Of a stretch of DNA of 64,000 nt, positions 10,800 to 23,639 are shown piece by piece. How positions within the stretch are numbered: position 1 is the stretch's first letter; each line of letters opens with the position of its first letter. The stretch covers positions 1-64,000 of the forward strand of contig JADDOH010001989.1 of NCBI GenBank assembly GCA_016648135.1, read 5' to 3'. Origin of the DNA: Agrypnia vestita (taxonomy: Eukaryota; Arthropoda; Insecta; Trichoptera; Phryganeidae). A program made the position numbers and the translations under genes. The notes beneath the pieces are model-generated. The model saw only the letters and a program-made list of their open reading frames with translations, was not told where the DNA came from and searched no databases.

Positions 10800-13300
10800 C
10801 CAGTAGCACAAATAAAAGACAAACATAATCAACGCGTCAAACGTTAAAATAAATCGACTTTGACGCCATACCGAAAATACGACCCTTATATAGCACGTAC
10901 AGCACGTGGAATTAAAATTATCAATAAAGTGTAAAGTGCTTTTATTATGACGAAAGGGCGGAGGTGCTTAGTTGTTTTATCAAAGTAAATAAAACAATCG
11001 TAAAGCTGGAACGTCGATCATGGCAGGAAAAGCCATACGCGTTAATGGTGGTTTAGTGTCGCTGGGGAGGCTGGAAAATCATTATTGGCAATAAAAAGAA
11101 AAGCCTCAAATGCGAAGGTTGTGTTTCCACAGTTTCTGTAATTACTGCCACAGTTGAAAATATTGATCACATTAAAAAATACTATTAAATATATTATAAC
11201 GGAATTGTATTGCCTGCTACATATTAATTTTATAAATGATTAATTAAAAACATGTATAACTAACAAATCATTAATACTCAATAGACGGAGACAACAAAAT
11301 GCTAAATTCTACTACTCTGGCAATCATGCACGATCTTTGTTTGTCGTTCAATATTTTGTGTACCTCATCAAGCCAGGTCTTTCACGGACACCATTCGGTA
11401 TTTTTTATCTCCAACACACCCCTCATGTGTTTTCTTTACTTCCTTTTTTTTGATGATATGTTTCACATAACTAAACGACCTTGATCTCCTTTTTAAAATT
11501 CTTTTTTAAAAAATTTATTTTAAATTTTTTAAAATAAAAAAATAAAATTCTATTGAATATACTGCAGTCTGCCATACATTTTCTCCTAATTTGTTAAGTC
11601 TTCATTCTATTGTAGGTACATAAATTTCCCGTTTATATGTCCGGCATGTGAATTCAATATTACAAGAATAGGAATTACCTTTTTACTCCATCTAGGATAG
11701 TTACGTATAGTAAAATGTAAACAGATAAAATAAATAATTCAATAATTATCACCAATTTTCGATCACCTCAATATCTATTTTTTATAGTAATATATTACAT
11801 ATTTTTATCTAACGTTCGAATCTGTGAATATTTCTATTATTAATATGATTCATAATATAACTAGCAGTTTAGCAATCGGCTGTCGATTTTTTAAAGTGAG
11901 TAGAATAATAATAAATTGTGTATAATATTTCTATATATTAAAAATTATCTGTATGCCTGTTAAAATAATCTGTACATTTCGTTACTTCGTACGATTTTTC
12001 TTGTTTGAAGAAATTGTAATATAGATACTATGTAGACTACTATGTAAAAAGGAATAAACGCAATATGTTTACATTTGTAGATTAATTAAGCAATTGATCG
12101 CCAAAACAATTCGAATATAGTCACAAATAGTTTGCATCGAAACATTAAAATGTGAACATTACACGGTCGTATATATCTTTGATTCTCTGTGATTGGAGTT
12201 TGTTCATACTTTTTACAATACATATATAAACACCACTAATGGAGTGTATAATACGGCGATTTTATGCAACCATATATGATAATAATTCTATTTATTGTCG
12301 TAAGTTTAATATGAGGCAAGGTACGAAATGCATATATTATGGATATTCCGTGCCAGGTAACACACTGGGCAGAGGTACTCAGAAAATTCATTGCAAATGA
12401 GATTGCTTTTCAGCACTAAGAGAGTTTATGGAACACGTAATCAAAACGAATAACAAAGGCATCACGAAGGTAGGAAGGGTTTAGTAATCATTATAAACAT
12501 TCACTCTAATCAAACTCACGAGAGCAGTAAAATCAACGATCGAAAGTTATAAATCCATGCGTGTTTATTGTTTTTAGATTATGAAACATAAATGAACAAT
12601 TACTGATAAAGCCGGTGGCATATTTTAAATTTTTGGCGTACGATGGTTTAATTTTATGGAAAGATAAAAGTCAGAAAACCGCATTCCTAAGGATTATGTT
12701 GAATTGAAGATATTTTCAGCGTACAAGAGATGATGAAATGCTATTGCTATCGGTAGTATTTTATGGAATGAAAGCATCGATACTTAAATAAGAAGTCAAT
12801 TCGATTTGAATTTTGCGATTTGGCAACATTTGTGATGTGGAATGCTGAAAATAGATTTTTTTAAAAAAGAGCAAAATGATTTTGTGGTTTATGATTTATT
12901 AATATAATCAATAAAAATGTGATTTGTTTTCACCACTTATATATTGAAAAATATCAACATCAAAATATAAAAATTAATCATTAGAAATTGATAATAATTA
13001 TTTTCTATTATGAAAACAAATATTAATTTGTTTTCATGTTAGTAGGTCCTTAATTATAAATTTTTATAATTTGAATATAGAGAAAATGAAACTGAAAGCA
13101 CACGATTCAATCAATGGATTAACTACGATCCGATATGATTATGAAAGAAATAATTGTATTATGAAAAATACATTACCAAATAAAAAAGGAGCATCATGCA
13201 ATTTTCATAACATGATTTTCAAACTACTAAAAGTCGCCATTTACTGTTAAGAATTGCTATTGGTTAAATATTACTCAGAAACCATTATCTTAGCTTTTAA
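10800..13300. other. 2.5 kb AT-rich intron, no gene
   Basis: Read on both strands, I see only AT-rich sequence and short chance frames. At 12900-12960 the string gatttgttttcaccacttat resembles the flank of the module at 18970. Confidence 0.45.
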
Positions 13301-13700
13301 TTGGTCAGTCGTAGCTTCGTGGCGTGAAAATATTCCGTTGCACGAGCGCGCGCATTTCGTTATATCATAAATTTTCACTCTCAACGCGCCTAAAAAATAA
13401 TAAAAATATATACAAAATGAGTTCATTTCCCAGAATATGAAAAAGGTAGTAAGATAGTTTCTTTTGGGTGAAAATATACGGGATAGTATTTCATGGAGCG
13501 TCAGGGGAAGCGGGAACACGGGAAGAGACGCTCTCCCGCGGCTTCCGGCTGAAAAGGCGTTCTCTTTTCAAAACACCTCCTCTTGACAAAAAGCGTTTCC
13601 GCTTTCTGAGTAACAACTTTTATGCTCTTGGGCTTGAAATATAACGCGAGGTTTGCATCCCACGAGAGCTTTTACACGCCACGAGCGATAACTCAAATAT
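13301..13700. promoter_or_regulatory. mixed GC patch, candidate conserved noncoding DNA
   Basis: Contains acgagcgcgcgcatttcg and gagacgctctcccgcggctt within AT-rich intron. There is no domain in any frame and no repeat match inside the window. Confidence 0.2.
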
Positions 13701-14142
13701 TACTTCAATATTGAACAAGTCGAGAGCAACACCAGTTTATATAATAGTCGTTTTCCCAGAGAGAATAAATAGAATGCCACATATTTTTAATTTTCGCACC
13801 CATTCACTTGTCATATACTCATTTGTTAGGTTTATTGTGCCAGGTTCTTTGTGGTTCTTCTTTGACATTATGATGATGCATTTCAGCGAAATATCGTGAT
13901 CCTATGAACACAATAAGAACGTAATCGGGACAGTGTTTCAAGCGTTTCCTATTTCTTTGTCTTTGTAAACCATACAATAATTTAATCGAAGACCTATGAA
14001 ATTGCTCCAATAAACCCAGTAAAAACCACAATAGTATAATTATTCCTTATAACCTATGTGCCCTACACTTGCATGCCATTCTTAGACAATACTTGCATAC
14101 CTACTGAATTCGCCAGAGGATAGTGGCGGATTTATTCATACA

Positions 14143-14164
14143 CATCAACATTATAATGTTGATG
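14143..14164. repeat. perfect 22-bp palindrome
   Basis: catcaacatt followed by ataatgttgatg reads the same on both strands, with no central spacer. Confidence 0.9.
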
Positions 14165-14429
14165 CCACACCACATATCTTATATAATTCTTATATAATCC
14201 ACGGCCTGGATGAAAGAAATACCCAGAACCGAAGAAGATACAGCCTGAGAACGAGAAGAGTCGACCCCAACAGCCTACCTGGCAATAGGCAATGGGTTGG
14301 AATAGTGCAAGGAAAAAGATTGATATTAGATCTTTGTTCCAAAAACATTTTAGACTCACAATGAAGGCAGGAATCCAAAATTATTTTTAATTAGCTGTGT
14401 TATACCTTGTGTAAATACATCCAGACAAA

Positions 14430-14790
14430 CTTAAAGTCAATGTGCCCGGAACAACGACAGAACAGATCGACACAACTTGTTGGCAACCGCTTAGCGTTTG
14501 TGTTATACAGATTGCGTCTACAGGCGTCGGTCCAAATTTACGGTCTGCCCGTCAGTAAGCGCCTCTGCACATGCGCACCGTGCAGGCTAAGTTTTGTCTG
14601 CAATTCTGCTGGGATGACGCATGGCACTCCTGATGAATGACGCGCGCTCGGCGGCAGGACAATACGCGGAGGGGCACAATTATGCGATTTAATTAATTGC
14701 ATTCCCCGCAGGGTTGGCAGTTAGCGGCTGTCAACCAAAAGTGCCCCAGCTCAGTTTTGAAAACGCGGCCAGACGAATCTCGTACGAATG
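14430..14790. promoter_or_regulatory. GC-rich island, candidate noncoding regulatory DNA
   Basis: An island of higher GC with cgcgcgctcggcggcagg and aattaattgcattccccgca. The + strand open frame from 14407 has no recognisable domain. The island has no similarity to the repeats here. Confidence 0.3.
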
Positions 14791-15780
14791 GCAAAAAGTT
14801 TAAGCATTTTGCTTGGAAAATTTCATCCTGAGAATATTTTTGTTAACTTGAGATGTTAAAGTTTTATTTACTTCCTTGTTTGGGCGCTTCTTGTGTGTTT
14901 TGTTTATTAAGCGATGAATATTTTTAGTTCGGAAGCGGGTTTATGTTAATAATAAAATGCAGACTGAAGTAAATTGACGATTTCTACGTAAACTCTGACA
15001 CCTACCGAAAATTTATATTTGATTTTTTTGCACGAATACATAGAAAATACTTTTCTTGCTATACAAAATTTAAAAAATATATTTCTACTTTTTTCAGAAA
15101 AAAACTGATTTAAAAATGAATAATACGCTCGTTTAGCATGTAAAACAAAAATTCAAATCGCTCTTTGTGAAACTTTTTTGTTGATGTCGCAGTTTATGTA
15201 GGGATCATCGATATTATATTATAGTACGTTAGCTCCGCGTGTAATTTGTTAAATAATTTCCAGCTACTATGTATTCTTGTAATAAAAAAATATGCCATTA
15301 ACACCTGAAATAAGTCGCCAAAAAGGATTTGAATTTTAAAATTTTTATATTTTATTTTTTATTTTTTAATTTAAAGACTATCTACAGGTCAGAATGACAC
15401 TAATGGATAGTCATTTAGGACAAGGTGATTAGTACAGTTACAATTTACGATAATACATTAAAATAAGACATTAATACATTATACAATATAAGTATACTAC
15501 AATAAGTGATTACAAGATGAACGAAGTTCACATTCTCCGCACGACATAATAGGCTTGTAGGCTCCCAGGTCAACTTTAATTTTCAAAAACTCAATAGCAA
15601 ATGCAATAATTTTATGATGGGATAACCTCACACCTTAACGTAATACAAATGACAACTGGCAGCGGTCCTTGCTTATTTTATACATTTTATTTTGTTGCCA
15701 TGCGACTAAATGTGTTGTATTTGTTGACATGATTGAATTAGATGCGAGTATGTATGTAGGATATTTTTGGGGTACTTTTA
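14791..15780. other. AT-rich intron, nothing recognised
   Basis: Contains a low-complexity ttttatattttattttttat run near 15345 and no coding signal. Confidence 0.45.
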
Positions 15781-15784
15781 ATCT

Positions 15785-15960
15785 GATATAATTTTTTTTT
15801 ACGCTTCAACAGGCTAAGAGGCCTAATTACAGAAGCGAAATACATCACAAAATATCCAGGCTTGAGTAAATCACATAGATTAATTGTGATCTCACCGGGA
15901 ATCGAACCCGGAACTCTCGGTGTGAGAAACCAGTGTCATGCCCACTGGGCTATTCAGTTA
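15785..15960 (-). mobile_element. SINE family 2
   Basis: The + strand shows acgcttcaacaggctaagag, atcacaaaat, a gtgatctcaccgggaatcga block (complement of the B box) and cccactgggcta (complement of the A-box side). Confidence 0.87.
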
Positions 15961-17695
15961 ATTATATTTTCTATTTTACAAAATGAAACCATAATGAGAA
16001 TATGTGAGAACATATAAATGCTAAATCATTTTCAATATCACTTGATATTATCAATTTTTTTATAACATTAAATACAATTTTAGTTTTTTTTTTTCGGAAA
16101 AACGTTCTAGGAAATTGCGTTTAAAAGCGCGACAAAAAAATGCACGTGTAAAGAAAAATGTAATATATTATAAAATAATCACGATCAGTAAAATTAAATA
16201 AATGTACGTATGGTGCAGTTTTTATTTTCAATTTTATTTACAACCCCAAGACGAAAGTGATGAGGTAAGATGAACCAAAAAATCATATTTAATCAAGAGG
16301 TTTTATAATCAATATGTCTGAGACGTGCAATATTATTACCTACCTTTCGTAAATTTAAAAAATAAAATATTTTTAAATGAAATAAAAAAAATATTTTCGT
16401 GTCGTAATACTCACGGTGCGAATTCCTGTAAGGAGAATTATGAATTATTCGTTACAATTTTCTAACGTCTCACAAAAAAATCCGCTAACGGTATAAAAAT
16501 GTTAAGCAGAATCCATTAATCTTAAAACGTAGACAAACATTTTTCATATTACCATTCTCTTTGTAATAAATTATCCTCAAATATTGGCAACGAGGTTTTG
16601 TTTCCCGAGGCAACATTTTGGCAGAGGTCCGAATTGAGCGAAATACTTTGAGAATAAAACAGAAAAATGATAAATGCACGAATCTCTTGCGACACGCGAT
16701 ATGTTTTACAATTTTTTGGTATTTAATTATTTGTGATAGCGCAGCTTTCGTTTATATTATATTTAAAAACTGTAGAGTTTTTTTTTAAAAGCATCTATAC
16801 AAATATTTGAAAACAATGGAAACAAAAATTGGTACAGGGTTTTCTAGAAATTTGTAGGATTTTGGATTTTAGTTTAATTTTATTACCCCAAAATATAAAA
16901 TAACGGCAGCACGAAACCACAATTTTTTATAACAATAAAATTTACAATAAAAAGTAAAAAAGTTTTAAACAATAAAAAGAATTACAAAAAAGCGAAAATC
17001 CAAAATAATTAAAACATGAAGTGAAAAAGTACATTAAACAAACTCTTACTTAATTTCCAAAAAAATGTTAATTTTTTTACTTCATATTCATTTGTTATGG
17101 ATTTATCTGTCTAATATATCCATACCTAACACATACTTAATTTTAGTTCATACACTAAAAGTTCTCAATTTCAATAATAACTTTATTATTTAATTACATA
17201 TCCATTTGCTCCTGGATTATTTTTTGTAGTACACGTTAATAATTTTGAATACGTCCTGTTCTTTAAAAAATGTAGCAGGTAAATCGTTTATGTAAAAGCA
17301 AGCAGGGTATTGCGAGATCTGAAATAAGTGTCCATTAAAATTCCGACGATTTGAGCTATTAAATTCAAATGATTTCAATGTACATAGACCTTGAACCAAT
17401 TTGAACCAAAACCTATAAGACAAATACCAGGGTAATTGCGAACAGCCGTAGTGTTTTGATTATATTTTATCCTTTTTTACATTGTTACATTTTCAGTGGT
17501 TTGAAGTCTTTTGATAATATGAATACAATAAAGGTTCTAGCGATAAAGTCCTGTGAAAAAATTAATGAATAATAATTGTCCTTAATTTTTCATTAATATT
17601 ATTTATTGATTTTGGTTTTGATTTTTAGTACTCCACTTTTATTTTTGATAAATTTTATATTAATAAACATTTAATAAATATTATTATAAGTTAGT
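15961..17695. other. AT-rich intron, nothing recognised
   Basis: About 1.7 kb of AT-rich sequence with only short chance frames. Confidence 0.45.
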
Positions 17696-17760
17696 AAACG
17701 TAACAGCTGTTTCGGCTGTCTAAGCCATTTTCAAATAATGGATATGCCATGTACAATCAA
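17696..17760 (-). repeat. GTTTCGGCTGT module (single)
   Basis: cagctgtttcggctgtctaa followed by gccattttcaaataatgg closely matches the left arm of the large hairpin at 45555-45590 (ggtttcggctgtttaggcca). Confidence 0.7.
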
Positions 17761-18431
17761 CTTATTTATATTATTTTAGTTACCCTTAGGTAGTTGATAG
17801 TTAGTGATTTCAGTTAAGCCAATGTATATTTTTTCTTCCCCGAGACGTTTGTCATAAAAATTTACCCGTTTATTAAAAAATAAAGCTCGCAGTACTTTAT
17901 AATAATTTAATTCTTTAAATGTAATATTGAACTGACCTTGAACAAACTGAATAAATATATTTTTAAATTAGTTTATATTTTTATAAAATATTTAAAAAAT
18001 AGTATTTTCAACACGTTGTTGAATATTTACATCAAAAGAAGAATTTGAAATCAGTTTTACACGCAAATAAAGACATAAAGAATTCCTTATGCAGTCAGTG
18101 TCTCGACTCACAGAGAGAACTGCATTATGCATTTCCGGTGGAGGCAGTGGGTACTAACGGTAGCCTTTTACATTTGCATTTCAACAGGATTCCAATAAGG
18201 CAGAAAAGTAGGTTTGATGGATGTAAACCTTTACATATTCAGTAAATACAACAGTTACAACATTGGAAGTTTAATAGTAAAATTTGGTTACATGGTTAAA
18301 TTTTAATTTAATTTATCTTGTAGCTTGAAGTTTTAAAAATAATTTAAATCATTACCCATTCAAAATTTACAAAAACTGGCTGAGTTATAGTAATTTGAAT
18401 CTAGAAGACAAGGTGATTTTTTAACAAATTA
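17761..18431. other. AT-rich intron, nothing recognised
   Basis: No feature beyond short chance frames. Confidence 0.45.
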
Positions 18432-18490
18432 CATTATATAATAATGCTATTAACATTATATAATAATTACATTATATAATAATGTAATAA
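18432..18490. repeat. short tandem acattatataataat
   Basis: Three copies of acattatataataat in the order acatt-ata-taat, separated by a few bases. Confidence 0.8.
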
Positions 18491-18959
18491 GTTAAAAAAT
18501 CTTTTCAGGCTTTTCAAGATGGTATATCAAAAACCATAAGGCTGGTTTAGTTCATATTTTGCTCTCATCTTATTAATAACATTATCAAAAATGTATCGGA
18601 CAAATTTTTGAAAAGAGATTAAACTGACTACATTCGAATATATTTTATTAAGATGGATAATGTGGAGATACAAATAATTAATTAATAAGGTAGGTACTAA
18701 GGTAAAAATATATAATGAAATTTAACTCAAATAGTTTTTATTTTAATATTATGAAATTTAACAAAGTTTATGTTTTCCATTTTATCGTTTAATTTATTCC
18801 TCAAAGTGGTATAAATATTAAATTATCCATTATTTTAAGAAAAAAACTTCATTACATGTCAAGATTTTCTTTCTCACTACACCAAAAATGCTGTACACAT
18901 CGGTGCATTTTTTCGGCAAACTTCTAAAAAATGTGTGCTTATTTAAACGAATTAATTTA

Positions 18960-19062
18960 ATATAATGAATAAAAATGTACTTTGTTTTCACCACTTGTAT
19001 AAGTATTAACATGTTTCAGAGCCCATGGCCCCTTTGTCAGGATACATTGATCCTGACGAAGT
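18960..19062 (-). repeat. CCTGACAAAGGGGCC module
   Basis: On the minus strand: cctgacaaaggggccatggg, ctctgaaacatgtt, and then gtggtgaaaacaaag. It corresponds to the + strand site at 47395-47445 (cctgacaaaggggcaatgga, gtggtgtaaataaag). Confidence 0.65.
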
Positions 19063-19245
19063 AGCTCGATGGTCTTATGGTTAGGACACTCGCCTCATGA
19101 TCCAAAGGTCGCGGGTTCGAACCTCACTCCAGACTAGCAAGTTAGCCCTATTTTCATAGCACATGCGTTTAGCTTAGTTTGAAAATAGTATGAATATTGA
19201 TGTGACACATATTCCGTGTTCGCATCTATATTAAACAAAAAATGT
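19063..19245 (+). mobile_element. SINE family 1
   Basis: gtagctcgatggtcttatgg head, B box gggttcgaacctc, hairpin body and gtgacacatattccgtgttc, ending in an A-rich tail. It is inserted immediately after the module at 18960-19062. Confidence 0.88.
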
Positions 19246-19739
19246 CACCACAAAATTATTTTTCTCTTTTTGAAGAATAATTAATTTAAATTTAGCAATG
19301 CAAGTTTAATTACCTCGCTTCATCTTGATTCCTTGAATGAAATTCGTTTATAATCAAGCAGAAATTCGGCCAAGATCCTCTAAGAGATGTACAATGCAAA
19401 GTGAACAGTCATACCTTACCGGTATATGTATATCTAGGACTGTGACTAACTTCTCCAACTATTTGGAAGGACGTTAAAGCAATCTGTATGCTAATAGGAA
19501 TCAACCCTTGGACGAGAAAAGGGATGCAACGCCGCCATAAGGAGTAATGAACTCCTACATACATTCACTAATAAACATCCTTTCTAATGAATTATTTTAT
19601 AATTTATTTATGCTAAAACCAGAATATTATTATCATTCAAATTATATGGTAGTTCTGAGTAATGGGGTTTTTAACGTTGTCTATCGGTTTCTAAGTTTAC
19701 TCTACATTTATTACATTTATAAATTTGATGTAATCGTTG

Positions 19740-19910
19740 CTCTAATGACCAAGGCATTAGACTAATGATGTAGTAGTTGAGGAGGTTCCTGGAGACCAAG
19801 TAAGTCCTGTTTTCATAGCACAAAAGTTTAAATTAGTCAGAAAATCGTAAGAATATTGATGTGACTATGAACAGACATCGACATCTATCTTGGGTCTCCA
19901 TACATTTAAG
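19740..19910 (+). mobile_element. degraded SINE family 1
   Basis: The head is barely recognisable, but the body keeps gtcctgttttcatagcacaa and agaaaatcgtaagaatattg followed by atgtgac. Confidence 0.65.
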
Positions 19911-20042
19911 ATTACAAGCGAACATCATTCTGCGTCGCAATATTGAATTAATATTTAATTAATAATACTCTGCGATGCAAGATACAAATAAAGTTTCACT
20001 CATCTTAATATGTTATAAATATTTAATGTTATTACTTAAATG

Positions 20043-20235
20043 AGTAGCTTGTTGATCTTGTGGTTAGGACTCTCGCCTCGTGATCCAAAGGTCGCAGGTT
20101 CGAATCTCACTCCAGACAAGCAAGTTAGTCCTATTTTCATAGCACAAACGTTTAGCTTAATTTGAAAATAGTAAGAATATTGATGTGACACGAATTCCGT
20201 GTTCGCACATCTATTTTTTTTAAAAAGAAAAAAAA
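20043..20235 (+). mobile_element. SINE family 1
   Basis: gagtagcttgttgatcttgt head, B box aggttcgaatctc, intact ctattttca/tgaaaatag hairpin, gtgacacgaattccgtgttc and a T/A-rich tail. Confidence 0.9.
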
Positions 20236-20914
20236 ATTTTTTTTTATTATGTTTTGTTTACTTTTATTATTATTATCTACCTATATTTCAAAATTATTGT
20301 CTATGTGAAATGTTAGGATATAAGTTAACATGTCCAATATTGTCTATTTACACTTTTATATATACATATTATCACTAAATTTTATCTGTAATATTTCTAA
20401 ACAAATAAAATAAAAACCGTGTACCCATTTCTATTTTATAAATTTCAAAATACGTACACATTTAATTTAAATTTAAAAACATCAAAAAATTTATTATATT
20501 ATCAATATTTGATTGAAAAATATTGTGTGGTCACACGAGGTTTTTAATAAACTTAAGATTCTAAAAATGCCATTTAACTACTGTCATTCAAGTGTCTTAG
20601 GGTTGGGAGAGCGAGGGGCTGAAAAAGCAAGGGATGTATCTTTAGGAACAATTTTAATATAGGCTTTCCATGAAATTACACTCGATCATTTATTATTTTT
20701 AATTTATTTACGCACAAACTTACGACATTCTTATACTGTTGTGAAATTTATTATTAACTCTATTCTTTTATCAAAACAATAAAAAATATGTTAACTAACC
20801 AGTCTAAAAAGAATATATATTATATATCCTTCAATAATAACAAAATAATTTTGTGGTTATATTATTTATATTAATAAATAAAAAACCTTGTGTAAAACCA
20901 CCATTTATTACATT
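20236..20914. other. AT-rich intron, nothing recognised
   Basis: Poly(T)/poly(A) stretches only. Confidence 0.45.
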
Positions 20915-20955
20915 ATCAACGAGTTTCGGGGTCAATGGTCCCTACATCAGAGGAT
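20915..20955 (-). repeat. CTGATG - stem - GAAAC module
   Basis: Minus strand: ctgatgtagggaccattgac followed by cccgaaactcgt, i.e. CTGATG, a short GGG/CCC stem, then GAAAC. Same layout as 24892-24927. Confidence 0.6.
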
Positions 20956-21789
20956 AAAACCTAATGAAAGGACCATTCGATCCTGGATTGTATATAATCC
21001 ATCCTATTCCGATCTTAAATACGCAAGTTAACTTCGATAATCACTCAATACTTCACCGTGTTTTGAATATTTGTATCTCTGTTTTCATCCGCTAATTTCT
21101 ATACAATTATCACATCGCTAATATGATAATAATTCAATAAATAGTGGTTTTATATGTACACAGCTTTTTTCTTTTTATTAATGGAAATATACATTTTTAA
21201 TACTTAATAATATAGAAAAAAGACTTACCCTATGTACTTTAAGACTTTCTTTATAATGATGAATTTTAAACATACCTGCAAAAAAACAAACAGAATTAAT
21301 ATTCAGTAAAACGTTGTCTAAATATACCTACACATGTAAAAGCATGAAAGTAGACTTATTTTGTTACCGATTGATTTAGTTCATAAAAATTCTACTAATT
21401 TTAATCTACTTATTTTAATATTGAAAACACCAATTCTACTAACTTAATTGTGAATTTTTTTTTCAGGTAGATCCCAAAATATTTTGATGGATCATTAATA
21501 ACACGTTTCAATCATGTTTTAGCGATTTTAAAAGAAAATGTTTAGCATAATTTGATGGTATTGGTAATTGGTCTTGGTATGGGTCAAAATTTCCATGGCG
21601 ACTGTATCTACGTATATATTTATTTGGTTACAGTCAAATATGATCATCACTTTTACATAAATTAACAAAGAAAACTTTAACAAATATATATCTTTTACAG
21701 GGGCTTGAATGGAATTTTTCTATTTCCGGTAGTGTCGTCTCCTAATTATTCTGTAGCGATTCGTACCATTCTCGTCAAATTTCATCTAT
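20956..21789. other. AT-rich intron, nothing recognised
   Basis: No coding or repeat signal identified. Confidence 0.45.
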
Positions 21790-22221
21790 ACAGAGTGTAA
21801 CAGAGCTAGTCCATAATACTAATTTATGAGTCAGAAAAATTCAAACAACAGTGAGTTAATTTTATCTTCTGTTTAACGATCGATCATCGTTAAAGTAACT
21901 TGTATCGAATAATACAAATTCATACGCTTAAGTACATATAAGTGCTACATATAAGTATAGTAAAATGATTAAAACCTAGCAGAAAATTGAGTAAGATTTT
22001 TATTGCAAGGTTCCAGACATTTTATTTGACTTGTATTAAGGTGTTTAAATTTTTATTATTTCATACAAAGTACTATATTGATAATACAAAAAAAGTACAT
22101 TTTGAAGGCGCTTATCTCAATAACTATTAATATAAGTAGATTATTGATTGAACATTTTTGATTGATAATTGTGGCAGGAATCTATCTGTAAAGTATTTCG
22201 GACTAATTCTGTTACACCTGT
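21790..22221. mobile_element. MITE with TIR acaG(A/G)GTGTAACAGA
   Basis: The left end acagagtgtaacagagctag (tcc) is complementary to the right end, which reads on the minus strand acaggtgtaacagaattagt (cc). Internal sequence aaaatgattaaaac and cattttatttgacttgtatt resembles the family member at 63170-63649. There is no open frame. Confidence 0.78.
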
Positions 22222-22654
22222 ATATGTTATTTTCTAGTAACTCATCATATATTTTCCTGTACAAAGCATCTATCTACATATTTAATTTGGGATGTATATC
22301 AAATAATTTTGAGGAGGTAGGTACTATCTAGATTATGACATGTAAGTTATGTGGGTGAATATTAAATTAAGAATATTTTTCATAAAATATTTCATTATAA
22401 AAAATTCAATATTTAGGCGTCACTATAAATTAAAAATTATTTCGTTCATATCCATGAATAATTGTAATTATTTCATTCGTATTCATGAATAAATTGTAAC
22501 AATGAAGTTAGAAACACAATTTCGTCGCAATTTCTTCTGAGAGGAGATTTGAATAAAACGCCTACTGCGTGAAAATTAAATAAAAGTAACAATCTCAGGT
22601 GGTACCGAAATCCGTTTCCGTTGCCAAAGTTTTTAATTGAAGCAATAAATAAGT
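22222..22654. other. AT-rich intron, nothing recognised
   Basis: No feature seen. A short direct repeat, catgaataattgtaattatt / catgaataaattgtaac, lies at 22453-22500. Confidence 0.45.
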
Positions 22655-22865
22655 AAATGAGAAAGCCTTCGTCTCCGACCGCGAAGGACGAAAACGACAT
22701 TCGAAACGGGGACCAATATGGCGACCAATTAACGAAGACTATTTGGAGAATTAGATTATTTCACCGCCAGAGGCGCTTCACGCGCGGATGGCGCATAATC
22801 GTTCACCAGGAAGACACAGCTGCAACGCCATTTAATTATGCAAATCTAAAACTTAAGTTGATATC
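22655..22865. promoter_or_regulatory. candidate conserved noncoding element with octamer site
   Basis: A GC-richer patch contains ggaccaatatggcgaccaat and, near 22830, ttaattatgcaaatc. The latter joins a homeodomain core (TAATTA) to the POU octamer ATGCAAAT. There is no repeat match or domain in any frame. Enhancer function is inferred only. Confidence 0.35.
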
Positions 22866-22921
22866 CCTTTGATTTCTTCAATCATTCGGTGACTAAGATT
22901 TAAATTATATTAAATAACTTT

Positions 22922-23345
22922 TAACTAACTAACTAACTAACTAACGTACCATCACGCCGTTTCCCCGTGGGGGTAGGCAGAGAGGATAGAGCGCCATACT
23001 CTTCTGTCCTGACATACAACTTTCGCTTCGTCTACATTCATACATCTTCGCATGCAAACTCGACGGTTGTTGAGGCTTCTAACAGGACCATCTTCCAGTA
23101 TCTGGTTAATCCAGTCACGCCACGTCTTCCGTGGTCTCCCTCTCTTTCTGGAGCCGTCAACACTTGCATCATATATCTTTCTTACCATTCTTTCCTCATT
23201 CATTCGCTCAACATGCCCAAACCACCTGAACGACCCTATTTTTATTCTATGTAATATGCTACGATCAGCTTTACATTCATTCCTAATATCTTCATTCTTT
23301 ACTCTATCATACATGGATTTGCCACACATACGTCTACGTACAAAA
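22922..23345 (-). pseudogene. 5'-truncated LINE, reverse transcriptase C-terminus
   Basis: The minus-strand frame (22952-23329 and a little upstream) contains RSILHRIKIGSFRWFGHVER, then KIYDASVDGSRKRGRPRKTW and WINQIL. This is the C-terminal domain typical of insect endonuclease/reverse transcriptase LINEs (RTE-like). It lacks the polymerase palm, so only the last ~130 codons remain. The stop is followed within ~15 bp by (GTTA)5, a simple tandem tail with almost no 3' UTR. Both are usual for RTE-clade elements. The frame is uninterrupted, implying a fairly recent insertion. Open + strand frames here are shadows. Confidence 0.85.
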
Positions 23346-23639
23346 ATAAATTTAATATTAAAAAATTGATTGTTTTGTCGTGCTCAAAATATCGTTGAAA
23401 AATAAATATCTTTTAAATAAAGAGCTTTAGGGATGGCATTGTGGCGAAATGAAGGAGTGTAGCGTGTTTGCATGGATGTTTAAATCTTACCGGAAACATG
23501 CCCCGGTAGCAAGTGAAGACGTGAAGGTAAAATAACAGCGTTAAACTGAGAACACGCATAGCGGGAGGTCTTCCCGTGACGAGAGCTTAATAAGGCCTGC
23601 AGATTAAGTAAAAAAACTTTCAAGAATAGATCTGTTACA
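23346..23639. other. no feature seen
   Basis: Mixed sequence between the LINE and a dispersed repeat. Confidence 0.4.

Noticed and set aside
22967..23369. Two + strand frames of 95 and 105 codons
   Set aside because: They are antisense shadows of the LINE reverse-transcriptase tail on the minus strand.
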